This document shows, piece after piece, positions 34,500-43,163 of a DNA stretch of 64,000 bases. The stretch comes from Candidatus Aminicenantota bacterium (GTDB lineage Bacteria; Acidobacteriota; Aminicenantia; Aminicenantales; Saccharicenantaceae), in assembly GCA_017999365.1 (NCBI GenBank), contig JAGNLW010000004.1, forward strand, positions 62,001-126,000, given 5' to 3'. The position numbers and the translations under genes are program-made. The notes beneath the pieces are model-generated. The model had not been told where the DNA came from, made no database searches, and worked only from the letters and a program-made list of their open reading frames with translations. Numbering within the stretch: the first letter of the stretch is position 1; each line of letters opens with the position of its first letter.

Positions 34500-35737
34500 C
34501 TCTCCCCGGCGGCCGCGGGCCCCGGCACCCGGCGGCCCGGCTTGAGCCGGCGCGCCGCGGCCGCCGCGTCGGCGTCGAGGACCAAGGTCCCGGCCTCGAG
34601 GCCCTCGACGAGGACCCAGCGCTCGCCGACCGGCTTGAGCGCCGCCGGGACGAGCTCGGCCCTCTGTCCGTCCCACCGCCAGACGGTCCCGCCGCCGGCT
34701 CTGGTCTTGGCGAACCGCGCGGGCAGGGCCAGGGCCTTCTCGAACCGGGCGGCCAGGATCTCGGCCCGTCCGGCCATCCCGGGCTTGATGAAGGCGGGGG
34801 GGTCGACGAGCCGGATGCGCCGCTCGCAGGTGTTCTTCTCCTTGTCGACCTCGCTGCAGACATAGGACACCTCGCCGCGGATGCGGTCGCCGGGGTAGGC
34901 GTCCATCGTCACCAGGGCGGCCAGGCCCTCCTTGAGGAAGGGCAGCTCGCGCTGGTCGACGTAGAGGCCCAGCTCCCAGGGCGCTTTCTCGATGACCGTG
35001 AAGGCCCGCGTGGCCAAGGTCGCCTTCTGCCCCGGCTGGACGTCGACCTTGAGCACCGTCCCCTCGAAAGGCGCGGCGATCCGGGTGTTCTCCAGGTTCC
35101 GCCGGGCCAGGTCGAGCCGGGCCCGGCCGATGGAGACCTGGTACTCGAGGTCGGCCAGCCGCCCGCTCCGGGAGTAGCTCTCGAGCTCGAGCTTCTGCTG
35201 GTTGTACTGGGACAGGGCCCGCTGGTATTCCTTCTCGGCCTTCTCCAGGTCGGCCTTGGACACGCCGCCGGCGGCCAGGAGCTCGGTGAAGCGGTCGCGG
35301 TTCCGCTCGGCCTGCCGGAGGTTGACCTCGTACTCGTTGAGCTTCTCCCCCAGGTTCGGCAGGACCTCCTCGCGGGCGTTCCGCAGCTTGAGCTCGGCCG
35401 AGCGGAGGTTGTCGGCGCTGATGGCCAGGTTCCGCTCGGCGTCGAAGTCGTCGATGCGGGCCAGGACGAGGCCCTTCGCCATCGGGTCCCCGTCCTAGAC
35501 GGCCACCTCGCTGACGATGCCCTCGCGGAGGAAGGTCAGGTCGAGCGGCTTGGGATAGTCGACCGTGCAGTTGGCCAGCACGGTGTAGTCGAGATCGAAG
35601 GGCTCCAGGACGTAGGCATCGACGGCCGTCCGTTTCGTCGCCCCGCGGACGATGAGCGCGGCCAGGACGAGGACCGCGGCCGCCGGGACGACCGCGCCCC
35701 GGGGGAGCTTCCGGGCTTTCTTCCGGGGTGTCTCCAT
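34451..35737 (-). pseudogene. HlyD/MacA-type membrane fusion protein with an internal amber codon
   Basis: The N-terminal part (35737-35498) has a membrane anchor (VVPAAAVLVLAALIVRGA) and the start of the biotinyl-lipoyl domain (LREGIVSEVAV). It is interrupted by TAG at 35495-35497. The same frame continues directly with DGDPMAKGLVLARID, a long coiled-coil hairpin (about 34950-35430), and the barrel domain (GTVLKVDVQPGQKATLATRA). ATG 35482 could restart translation, but the product would lack anchor and signal. Other genes in the window use TAG as a normal stop, so general recoding is unlikely. The 3' end overlaps the permease start by 49 bases. Confidence 0.85.
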
Positions 35738-35740
35738 CTC

Positions 35741-36979
35741 TCACTCCTCCGTCGCGTCGTCGCCGCCCGGCTCCAGGGCCGGGACCTCGGCCTCGGCCTC
35801 GAGCGCCCCGGCCTCGCCGATCCCCTTCAGCCGCCTGAGGTCCTCGATCTTGCGCAGGGAGCGGTCGAGCTTGTCCTTGCGCGTCCCCGTCATCTGGCCG
35901 AACTCCTTGCGGGCGGCCTCGAGCCTGTCCCCCATCTTGGCCATGGAATCCGTGAACTTCTCCCACTCCCGCTCGAAGTTCCGCACCAGGCCGAGGATCT
36001 CGCCGGCCGTCTTCTCCATGCTGAAATTGTCGAGGGACTGCCGGATGATGGCCAGGATGGCGAAGAGCGTGAACGGCGAGCAGAGGATGACCTTGGCCTT
36101 CAGGGCCTCGTCCACGAGGCCCGGGTCGTTCTCGTTGATGAAGGCGTAGACCTGCTCGTTGGGGATGAAGACCAGGACGTAGTCGAGCGTCCGCTCCTCG
36201 GGATTGATGTAGTCGCGGGTCGTCACTTCCTTGATCCGGGTGCGGACGTCGCGCAGGAACTGGGCCCGGTGGCCTTCCCGGGCGGCCTCGTCGCCGGCCT
36301 CGAGGTAGCGCAGGTAGCTGTTGAGGGGGAACTTGACGTCCATGTTGACCTTCAGGCCCTGGGGCAGCCGGAAGGTGTAATCGGGCCTCGAGGCGGCCAG
36401 GTCGAGGACCGTCTGCTTGATGTAGTTGACGCCCTCGACGAAACCGGCCAGCCGCAGGACGTCCTCGGCCATGCGCTCGCCCCACTGGCCGCGGGCCTTG
36501 GTGCTGACCAGGGCCTGGCGGAGATGGTCGGCCGTGTCCTGCAGACGCGAGGTCTCGCGGGCCGCCGTCTTGAGCTGGGCGTCGAGCTGGCCGTACTGGC
36601 GGGCCCGCTCGGACTCGAAGCGGGCCACGAGGTCCTGCATCTTCTGGAGGTCGCCCTTCATGGCGGACAGGTTCTGGTCGATGAGTTGTTTCTTGGTCTC
36701 CAGCTCCTTGGCGCCGACCTGCATCCGGCCGTCCAGGTTCTCCCGGGCCAGCTTGAGGAGCTCGCCCGTGCTGGACTTGAGGGCCTCCTGCGACAGGGCC
36801 CCGAAGCTGTCGCGGACCCGGCCGATGAGGGCCTCGAGGTCCCGGACCTTTTCTGACTCCGTTTCGCGGGCCAGGGCCAGGGCGATCTCGCGGGTGTCCT
36901 TCCTGCGGATGAGGTGGACGACGAGGACGACCAGGGCCCCGAACACGGCCCCGCCGGCGAACAGCCCGATCTCCGTCAT
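35741..36979 (-). CDS. rmuC: RmuC-family DNA recombination protein
   Basis: This 412-residue protein has an N-terminal membrane helix (LFAGGAVFGALVVLVVHLI), a long coiled coil (about residues 30-165) and the RmuC nuclease-like domain (about 165-365). The domain contains KARGQWGERMAEDVLRLAG, NMDVKFPLNSYLRYLEA and FIPNEQVYAFINENDP. RmuC limits inversions and is predicted to be a restriction-endonuclease-fold protein. The D-x-K core in MDVKFPL is present. The acidic C-terminal ~50 residues are variable. The DUF362 gene ends six bases upstream and the broken MFP gene starts 3 bases downstream. Confidence 0.93.
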   Translation of the reverse strand: MTEIGLFAGGAVFGALVVLVVHLIRRKDTREIALALARETESEKVRDLEALIGRVRDSFGALSQEALKSSTGELLKLARENLDGRMQVGAKELETKKQLIDQNLSAMKGDLQKMQDLVARFESERARQYGQLDAQLKTAARETSRLQDTADHLRQALVSTKARGQWGERMAEDVLRLAGFVEGVNYIKQTVLDLAASRPDYTFRLPQGLKVNMDVKFPLNSYLRYLEAGDEAAREGHRAQFLRDVRTRIKEVTTRDYINPEERTLDYVLVFIPNEQVYAFINENDPGLVDEALKAKVILCSPFTLFAILAIIRQSLDNFSMEKTAGEILGLVRNFEREWEKFTDSMAKMGDRLEAARKEFGQMTGTRKDKLDRSLRKIEDLRRLKGIGEAGALEAEAEVPALEPGGDDATEE

Positions 36980-36985
36980 GGCGGC

Positions 36986-37894
36986 CTAGACCAGGATCCC
37001 GTCGTCCCAGCCGAGCTTGACGAGCTCGATGCGGGCCGGATCGGCCACGCCGAGATGGTGGCGCGTCTCGGCCAGCGCGATGTGGTGGGGCGTCATCGGC
37101 AGGGGCCGGTCGTCCCCGAAGTGGGCCCGGCGCTTGGCCTCGATGATGCGCAGCCCGACGGCGTCGGCGGCCACGGGATCGCGGCTGACGACGAGGCCCT
37201 TGTACTCCCAGACGTAGTCCTTGGCGTAGTTGTGCGGCCCTACGCTGTGGAACAGGGGCGTGAACATGACCAGGACGTTGAGCCGGGTCTTGCCCTTGAC
37301 GGCCGGGAGGTCCCAGATGGCGGCCAGGTCGGCGCAGGTGTCGCCGTGCCAGGCCGAAGGCTGGGGGGTGAACATGATGTAGTTCTTGATCAGGCTGCCG
37401 ACGCCGGACCAGTGGTGGGTCCGCATGGGGCGGGCGTTGACGAGGGCGGTGGCCCGCTGGAAGACGGGATGGCGGAGGACGCCGCGGTCGTCAATGCCGA
37501 TGTCGGTCTCGGCCACGCCCGCGTCCATGACCCGCCGTTTGATGGCCTGCTCGACCTCGGCCGTCGTCGGGATGTAGCGCCAGGCGTTGGTCTTGATGCC
37601 GACGACGTCGTCAGGCCGGATGAGCGTCTTCCAGGCCTTGACGATGTCGGATTCGCCGAGCAGGGCCTTGACGGCGTCGTCGAGCATCCGCTGGACGACT
37701 TCGGCCGGCGGCGCGCCGCCGGCGCCGAGAGGGGCCGGGTCGCGGACGAGGACGACGCGGACCCTGTCGGCGGCGGGCGCGGCCGAGGGCGCGAGCGGGG
37801 CGGGCTCTCCGGAGAGGCGCGGCAGGACCGCGCCGGCCAGCGGGGCGGCGGCGGCGGTCTTGAGGAAATCCCGGCGGGTGAAGGTCTTGGCCAT
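36986..37894 (-). CDS. DUF362 domain protein with a Tat signal
   Basis: This 302-residue protein starts with a twin-arginine signal peptide (TRRDFLKTAAAAPLAGAVLP), so it is probably exported folded with a cofactor. The DUF362 domain follows: LIRPDDVVGIKTNAW, VNARPMRTHHWSGVGSLIKNYIM and VSRDPVAADAVGLRI. DUF362 proteins often accompany Fe-S proteins, but no CxxCxxC cluster motif is present here. The function is unknown. AAGGAGG lies eight bases before the ATG. It lies 23 bases downstream of the DUF6599 gene and is probably co-transcribed with it. Confidence 0.88.
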   Translation of the reverse strand: MAKTFTRRDFLKTAAAAPLAGAVLPRLSGEPAPLAPSAAPAADRVRVVLVRDPAPLGAGGAPPAEVVQRMLDDAVKALLGESDIVKAWKTLIRPDDVVGIKTNAWRYIPTTAEVEQAIKRRVMDAGVAETDIGIDDRGVLRHPVFQRATALVNARPMRTHHWSGVGSLIKNYIMFTPQPSAWHGDTCADLAAIWDLPAVKGKTRLNVLVMFTPLFHSVGPHNYAKDYVWEYKGLVVSRDPVAADAVGLRIIEAKRRAHFGDDRPLPMTPHHIALAETRHHLGVADPARIELVKLGWDDGILV

Positions 37895-37917
37895 GGTCGT
37901 GTCCTCCTTTTTTGTTT

Positions 37918-38826
37918 CTAACGGACGGCCCGGCCGCGGGCCAGGGCGAAGACGGCATCGAGCCGGTCCAGGGCCTCCCGTTCGGAGGCCGCGTCGAAGA
38001 CGACCGCGACGAGGGCCCCTCCGGTGCGGACGGCCGTCCACCGGCCGTTCTCGGTGCGCAGGGCGCCGCTCGCCCCCGCTTCCGGCAAATAGGCCGCGGC
38101 GAACGAGTCCCGGGCCCGGGCCGCGGCCGCGGGCGCGCCGTAGGCCGCCACGAAGAGCCGGCCCGACCCGTACGGGGCCAGGACGGCGTCGGTCTCCGGG
38201 CCGAGGAGCAGGACGTTGGCCTCGGCGACGAAGAAGTGGTAATTGAGGACGGCGTGCGAGTGGAAGAAGCGGACCCGGCCTCCCTCGAGCCCGTCGGGCG
38301 GCAGGAGCGCCAGCAGGGCCGGCCTCTCCCCCGTCCCCGGGATGGCCGCGGCGATGCGCCGGCCGAGATCGAGCACCAGGGCCTTGGTTTCCGGCGTCTC
38401 CTCCTCGGCGTAGACCGACACGAAATAGCGGTCCTTCCAGAACGACAGCAGACCGGCCTTGTAGGCCGAGCCCTGGCCGATCGCCGCGTCCTCGCCGTCG
38501 AGGTCGTGGGTGAAGACGCCGAAGGCGTCCTCCGCCGAGCCCATGTCGAAGGCATCGACGACGAGGTCCGGGCGGCCGTCCTTGTGGAAGCGCCGGGCCA
38601 CGAGTCCGCGCATGTTGTAGGAGCGGTAGACCTCGCCGGCGCCGTCGATGTAGTCGAAGACGGTCTCGGCGTCGAAGACCTGGTCGGCCTCCGAGAGCCA
38701 GGGGCCGGCCGTGACGGGGATGAAGGAGGCCAGGAGGCGGGCGTCGGGCGTCTGCGGTCGGCTCATGAGGATACCCCCTCCCATCCACCAGGCCAGGACG
38801 GCCGCGAGGACGGGGACGCGCTTCAT
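37918..38826 (-). CDS. DUF6599 family exported protein
   Basis: This 302-residue protein has an N-terminal signal (MKRVPVLAAVLAWWMGGGIL) and a DUF6599-like body: FDAETVFDYIDGAGEVYRSYNMRGL near the N-terminus, DAFDMGSAEDAFGVFTHD in the middle, then FFHSHAVLNYHFFVAEANVLLLG. I know no biochemical function for the family. It often occurs beside DUF362 genes, as here. A TACAAT -10 (38840-38835, minus strand) ends eight bases before the ATG with no ribosome-binding site, so the message is predicted leaderless. It is divergent from the octaheme cytochrome gene. Confidence 0.85.
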   Translation of the reverse strand: MKRVPVLAAVLAWWMGGGILMSRPQTPDARLLASFIPVTAGPWLSEADQVFDAETVFDYIDGAGEVYRSYNMRGLVARRFHKDGRPDLVVDAFDMGSAEDAFGVFTHDLDGEDAAIGQGSAYKAGLLSFWKDRYFVSVYAEEETPETKALVLDLGRRIAAAIPGTGERPALLALLPPDGLEGGRVRFFHSHAVLNYHFFVAEANVLLLGPETDAVLAPYGSGRLFVAAYGAPAAAARARDSFAAAYLPEAGASGALRTENGRWTAVRTGGALVAVVFDAASEREALDRLDAVFALARGRAVR

Positions 38827-38834
38827 GTCGCCCG

Positions 38835-38918
38835 ATTGTACCACGGGCACCGGGGCCGGACAAGGAAACGGTCCGGCCGCGGCCGTCGTTTGCAAATTGG
38901 GACGTTTCAGGGAATAAT
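38835..38918. promoter_or_regulatory. Divergent promoters: DUF6599 (-) and octaheme cytochrome (+)
   Basis: Plus strand: TTGCAA (38890-38895), 17-base spacer, then AATAAT (38913-38918), 19 bases before the cytochrome ATG, with AAGGAGAG in between. Minus strand: TACAAT (38840-38835), 8 bases from the DUF6599 ATG. Confidence 0.55.
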
Positions 38919-38937
38919 AGCCCGGAAGGAGAGCCGT

Positions 38938-40266
38938 ATGCCGAAGCGCCGCACCCCTGCCGCCGTCGCCGTCCTGGTCCTGGCCGCGTTCCTCGCCTCC
39001 TGCCAGACCAAGGACGATACCGATGTCACGCCCGTCGTCATCCCGGCCGAGTCGATGTCCTATGTCGTCCTGGCCTGGAACGACCTCGGCATGCACGAGA
39101 TCAACGCCACCTACGAGGCCGAGGTCTTCCAGCCTCCTTACAATACCCTGTGGGCCCAGGTCGTCCGGCGCGGCGACCCGCCCCAGATCGTGACCTCCGG
39201 CGTCACGGTGGAGTACGCGCTCGTCGACAACACCTCTTCCTACGGCAAGACGACCGCGGACCCGGTCCGCGATTACCGGGGCTTCTGGGACGACTCCCTC
39301 GACCTCTTCGGCGTCGCCCTGGCCCCCGACACCGGCCTCAACCTGGTCGACCCGGGCGTCAACAACGGCCTCACCGGGGACATGCTCCTGAAGGGCACCC
39401 ATTTCCAGGCCGACGGAATCCCCGTCGTGCCCCTGAAGGACGACCTGACCTGGGAACCCTACCAGGTCGCCGAGATCACCGTCCGCGACGCGTCCACGGG
39501 GGACGTCCTGGCCCGGACCCGGGCCACGGTTCCGGTCTCGGACGAATGGGGCTGCGCCTCCTGCCACAACGGCGACGACGCCGAATCGGTCCTGGCCACG
39601 CACGACGAGGCCGAGGACACGACCTTCGTCGAGGACGGCCTGCCCGTCCTCTGCGCCGACTGCCACGGTTCCCCGGCCCTCGGCCAGACCGGCGAAGGCA
39701 CTTCGGGCTCGTACCTGTCCAAGGCCGTCCACGGCTTCCACGCCACCCAGACCGGCATCTCCTGCTACAGTTGCCACGCCGGGGCCCAGACGCGATCCCA
39801 CCGGAGCACGGCCCACACCGACGCCGACGGCAACTGCACGAACTGCCACGGCTCCCTGACGACGCTGACGACGATGATCTATGCCGGCCGGGTGCCCTGG
39901 GTCGGCGAGCCGTCCTGCGTCAATTGCCACACGTTCGTGGCCGAGGTCGGTACGGGCGACGCCCTCTACCGCAACGCCGCCGGCCACGGCGGGATAGCCT
40001 GCCCGGCCTGCCACGGCAGCCCCCACGCCCAGGTGCCTTCGAACGAGCCGTCCGACCACTACATGTTCACCCAGTACCAGAACAAGGCCGTGCCCCTCGG
40101 CAGCTGCAAGGTCTGTCACGCCAGATCGAAGGGCGGCGGGATCAACGGAGTGGTGGACGCCCACGGCGGGACCCTGGCGACGTCGTGCCGGGTCTGCCAC
40201 ACGGGCTCGATCACGACCAACGACCCGTCCGGATTCCCCCACCGCTTCCAGGGCCGGGTCCGCTAG
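38938..40266 (+). CDS. Octaheme c-type cytochrome, lipoprotein
   Basis: This 442-residue exported protein has a lipoprotein signal (AAVAVLVLAAFLASC, lipobox LASC). The ~200-residue N-terminal domain begins YVVLAWNDLGMHEINATYEAEVFQPPYNT. It resembles the 'LGMHC' domain seen in some multiheme proteins of sediment bacteria, but with Glu in place of the Cys. The C-terminal half carries eight CxxCH heme sites: CASCH, CADCH, CYSCH, CTNCH, CVNCH, CPACH, CKVCH and CRVCH. It is probably an envelope electron carrier for extracellular or periplasmic reduction. No catalytic CxxCK site of nitrite reductase is visible. AAGGAGAG precedes the ATG. Confidence 0.9.
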   Translation: MPKRRTPAAVAVLVLAAFLASCQTKDDTDVTPVVIPAESMSYVVLAWNDLGMHEINATYEAEVFQPPYNTLWAQVVRRGDPPQIVTSGVTVEYALVDNTSSYGKTTADPVRDYRGFWDDSLDLFGVALAPDTGLNLVDPGVNNGLTGDMLLKGTHFQADGIPVVPLKDDLTWEPYQVAEITVRDASTGDVLARTRATVPVSDEWGCASCHNGDDAESVLATHDEAEDTTFVEDGLPVLCADCHGSPALGQTGEGTSGSYLSKAVHGFHATQTGISCYSCHAGAQTRSHRSTAHTDADGNCTNCHGSLTTLTTMIYAGRVPWVGEPSCVNCHTFVAEVGTGDALYRNAAGHGGIACPACHGSPHAQVPSNEPSDHYMFTQYQNKAVPLGSCKVCHARSKGGGINGVVDAHGGTLATSCRVCHTGSITTNDPSGFPHRFQGRVR

Positions 40267-40290
40267 GGACCGGACCTCCGAACGGCCACG

Positions 40291-42585
40291 CTAGCGGGCC
40301 GTCCGTCCGACGAACATCCTCATGAAGCGCAGGGCCTCGTCCGCCCGCCTGAAGACGGGCACCCCCGCCGCCTCGAGATGGGCGGCCAGGGGGTCGTAGA
40401 GCGCCCCGGCGTCGATGTTGACGACGAGGGGTTTCGCCGTCGACCGGAAGATGTCGACGACCCGCGAGGCGAAGCTCCCCGGCGCGGCCAGGTCCTCGGC
40501 GTGCCCCGGTCCCGGCGGCAGGGTCTGCATGGCCCGCGTCAGCGGCACGTTGGACAGGACGGCGCAGTCGACGCCGGGGTCCTCGACGAAGGCCCGGGCG
40601 CTCTCCGCGAAGGCGGCGTCGTCGGCGACGGGCGTCACGTCGAGCGGATTGTGGACGTCGAGGAGCCGGTCGATGCCGAGGGGCCGCAGGCTCGCGAGGA
40701 TGCGCTCGTGCGTCGCCGGGGAGAACGAGGCCAGGTCGAGGCCGTCGCCGTCCTTGAGGTTGTCGGCCATCATGACGCACTCGAAGCCGGCGTTGCTGAT
40801 GAGCCCGACCCGCCGGCCCGCCGCGGCCCGCCCTTCGAGCAGGGCCAGGCCCTTCATGAAGCTCTCGAAGGCGAACAGGTCCTCGGCCACGACGGCGCCG
40901 GCCCGGGCGCAAAGGGCCTTGAAGACGCCGTAGTCGCCGGCCACCGAGGCCGTGTGGCTCGAGGTCGCCGAGCGGCCCTCGGGGCTGCGGCCGGCCTTGT
41001 AGACCAGGACCGTCCGGCCCGAGGCCGCGATCTCGCCGATGGCCCGGGCGAAGGCCAAGCCGTCGCCGGGCTTGAAGCCCTCCATGTAGACGAAGAAGCT
41101 GCGGACGGCGGGATCGTCTTTGAGAGAACGCAGGTAGTCCGAGGCGGTCAGGTCGAGCTGGTTGCCCAGGGAGACCGAGTAGACGGGCTCCAGGGCCGGC
41201 ATCTTGCTCATCCGGCAGATCATGAAGGCGCCGCTCTGGCTGATCATGGCCGAGGCCGTGCCGGCCGTGGCCGGCCGGGGCAGCTTGTGGCCGGGGATGA
41301 AGAGCGTGTCGTAGCGGCCCGGCTTGGAGACGACGCCCAGGCAGTTGCCGCCGTTGACCACGGGCGTCGTCCGGCCGGACCGGCGGCCCTCGGCGAGGAC
41401 GCCGCGGATGCGGTCCTCGATGGAGGCCCCGCCCTCCTTCTCCCCCATTCCGCCGGCGATGAGGATGACCGAACGGGCCTTGCCGTGGGCGACGAGGTCC
41501 TCGACGACCCCGGCGCAGAGGTCCGCGCCGAGGGTCAGGACGAACAGGTCGACCGTCTCGGGCATGGCGGCGACGCTGGGGACGCAGCGGCAGCCGTCGA
41601 TCGCGTCGAGCCCGGGCTTGACCACGGTGACCCGGTCCGGCGGGAAGCCGGCCTTGAGGATGTTGGCCAGGATGACCCGGCCGATGTTCATCTTCTCGGA
41701 AACGCCGATGATGCCGATCGACCCTGGCCTGAGGAGCTTGCCGACGCCCTCGATGGGGCGCTCCGCGAGGACCGCCTTGCGGCGGGAAAAGCGGCAGACG
41801 CCGTCGAGCGGCACGAGCCGGCCGCGCCGGACGACGAACGGATTGACCTCGGCCTCCTCCAGGACGAACGGGGTCCCGGCCGCGAACGGCGAGAAGGCCG
41901 CGGCCAGGTCGCGGAACCGCAGCAGCGTCGCCACGAGCGCCTCGGGAGAGACGAGAGGCGGGCGTCCCCGGAACGGGGCGGCCATCTTGCCGAAGAAGGC
42001 CAGCGGCTCGAGCAGGGCCCGGGCCCCGGCCTCGTCGAGAAGGTGGGCCGAGGCGATGCCGGCGGCCCGCCCCTCCTTGAGCCGGGCGTTCATGTACTCG
42101 ACGTCGAGACCGCCCGAACCGACGGTCAACACCGGCCCGAAGTCGGGCGAATTGCGCAGGCCGAACAGGATCTCGGAACCGAAGCCCGCGTCCTCGAAGG
42201 CGACCTTCTCGACGACCAGGAAGCCGCGGACGGACTCCCGGACGGCCTCGCGGTCGGCGGACCGGGTGCGGGCGACGACCGTCCGCAACATGGTCTCACA
42301 GGTCTTCCGGACGGCCGCCGGAGCGGCCTCACAGACGGCGACGCCGCCGACGTCGGACTTGTGGATGACGCGCGGCGAGACGATCTTGACGACGGCCTTC
42401 GGCGAGCCGAGGGCGTCCAGGCGGGCCCGAAGGACCCGGCCGTCCGGCCCGGCCAGGATGTGGCGGGGCGTGGGGATGCCGGCCTCGCGCAGGACGGCGT
42501 AGACCTCTGGCTCGAGCAGGAAGTCCCGGCCGTCTTTCTCGGCCCGCTCGAGGATGCGGAGGGTCCGGGCCCAGGGGGTCCTCAT
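40291..42585 (-). CDS. ADP-forming acyl-CoA synthetase, fused, ATP-grasp domain first
   Basis: This 764-residue enzyme converts acyl-CoA + ADP + Pi to acid + CoA + ATP. The N-terminal ~270 residues are the ATP-grasp (beta) part: VVKIVSPRVIHKSDVGGV and EILFGLRNSPDFGPVLTVGSGG. The CoA-binding and ligase (alpha) part follows, from GSIGIIGVSEKMNIGR to the end, with the phosphohistidine region SSHTASVAGDYGVF. Most fused enzymes of this family have alpha before beta, so the order is reversed. It is translationally coupled (ATGA) to iorB. Together they fit aromatic 2-oxo-acid fermentation. The acyl preference is inferred from context only. Confidence 0.88.
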   Translation of the reverse strand: MRTPWARTLRILERAEKDGRDFLLEPEVYAVLREAGIPTPRHILAGPDGRVLRARLDALGSPKAVVKIVSPRVIHKSDVGGVAVCEAAPAAVRKTCETMLRTVVARTRSADREAVRESVRGFLVVEKVAFEDAGFGSEILFGLRNSPDFGPVLTVGSGGLDVEYMNARLKEGRAAGIASAHLLDEAGARALLEPLAFFGKMAAPFRGRPPLVSPEALVATLLRFRDLAAAFSPFAAGTPFVLEEAEVNPFVVRRGRLVPLDGVCRFSRRKAVLAERPIEGVGKLLRPGSIGIIGVSEKMNIGRVILANILKAGFPPDRVTVVKPGLDAIDGCRCVPSVAAMPETVDLFVLTLGADLCAGVVEDLVAHGKARSVILIAGGMGEKEGGASIEDRIRGVLAEGRRSGRTTPVVNGGNCLGVVSKPGRYDTLFIPGHKLPRPATAGTASAMISQSGAFMICRMSKMPALEPVYSVSLGNQLDLTASDYLRSLKDDPAVRSFFVYMEGFKPGDGLAFARAIGEIAASGRTVLVYKAGRSPEGRSATSSHTASVAGDYGVFKALCARAGAVVAEDLFAFESFMKGLALLEGRAAAGRRVGLISNAGFECVMMADNLKDGDGLDLASFSPATHERILASLRPLGIDRLLDVHNPLDVTPVADDAAFAESARAFVEDPGVDCAVLSNVPLTRAMQTLPPGPGHAEDLAAPGSFASRVVDIFRSTAKPLVVNIDAGALYDPLAAHLEAAGVPVFRRADEALRFMRMFVGRTAR

Positions 42586-43160
42586 CGGCCGAGGGCCGCC
42601 TGCTTGCCCAGGGCGAAGGCCTTGAGGTTGGCCTCCAGGACGGTCGGGCCCCGGCCGCGGAAGAGGTCCTCGATCGTCCGCAGGAGCGAGGCCTCGGCCA
42701 GGATGAGGCTGGGCGCGGCCGCTCCCAGCAGGACGATGTTCTGGGCCTTGACCGTGCCGGCCTCCTTGGCCAGCTTCTCGGCGTCGACGACGACGGCCCG
42801 GGGCGCCTTGCGGACCGCGGCCAGGACGGCCTCGACGTCGGGGTAATCGGGGATGTTGCGGAAGGGCGTCGAGCTGGTGACGACGATGCCGTCGGGCCGG
42901 AGGTAGTCCAGGTAGCGCAGGGCCTCGAGCGGCTCGACGCTGAGGATCATGTCGGCCTCGCCCTTGGGGATGAGGTCGCTCCAGATGGCCCCCTTCGAGA
43001 GCCGCATGTGGGACTGCACGGCCCCGCCCCGCTGGGCCATGCCGTGGACCTCGGCCTGCTTGAAGGACAGGCCGTCGGCCAGGGCGGCGTTGTCGATGAC
43101 GTAGGCGATCGACAGGATGCCTTGCCCCCCGACCCCGGCCAGGATGATGTCCTGTTTCAT
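42582..43160 (-). CDS. iorB: Indolepyruvate:ferredoxin oxidoreductase, beta subunit
   Basis: This 192-residue gamma-domain subunit of a 2-oxoacid:ferredoxin oxidoreductase begins with MKQDIILAGVGGQGILSIAYVI, the CoA/TPP-contacting glycine motif, and continues with AEVHGMAQRGGAVQSHMR, the IorB signature. With IorA it decarboxylates aryl pyruvates to aryl-acetyl-CoA and passes electrons to ferredoxin. It follows iorA by 3 bases and overlaps the ADP-forming synthetase start. Confidence 0.93.
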   Translation of the reverse strand: MKQDIILAGVGGQGILSIAYVIDNAALADGLSFKQAEVHGMAQRGGAVQSHMRLSKGAIWSDLIPKGEADMILSVEPLEALRYLDYLRPDGIVVTSSTPFRNIPDYPDVEAVLAAVRKAPRAVVVDAEKLAKEAGTVKAQNIVLLGAAAPSLILAEASLLRTIEDLFRGRGPTVLEANLKAFALGKQAALGR

Positions 43161-43163
43161 GGC

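Noticed and set aside
35495-35497. UAG recoding (read-through) in the membrane-fusion gene
   Set aside because: Other genes here (mutY, yggS, queA, the cytochrome) use TAG as the normal terminator, and the neighbouring genes of the same operon are also damaged, so a nonsense mutation is simpler.
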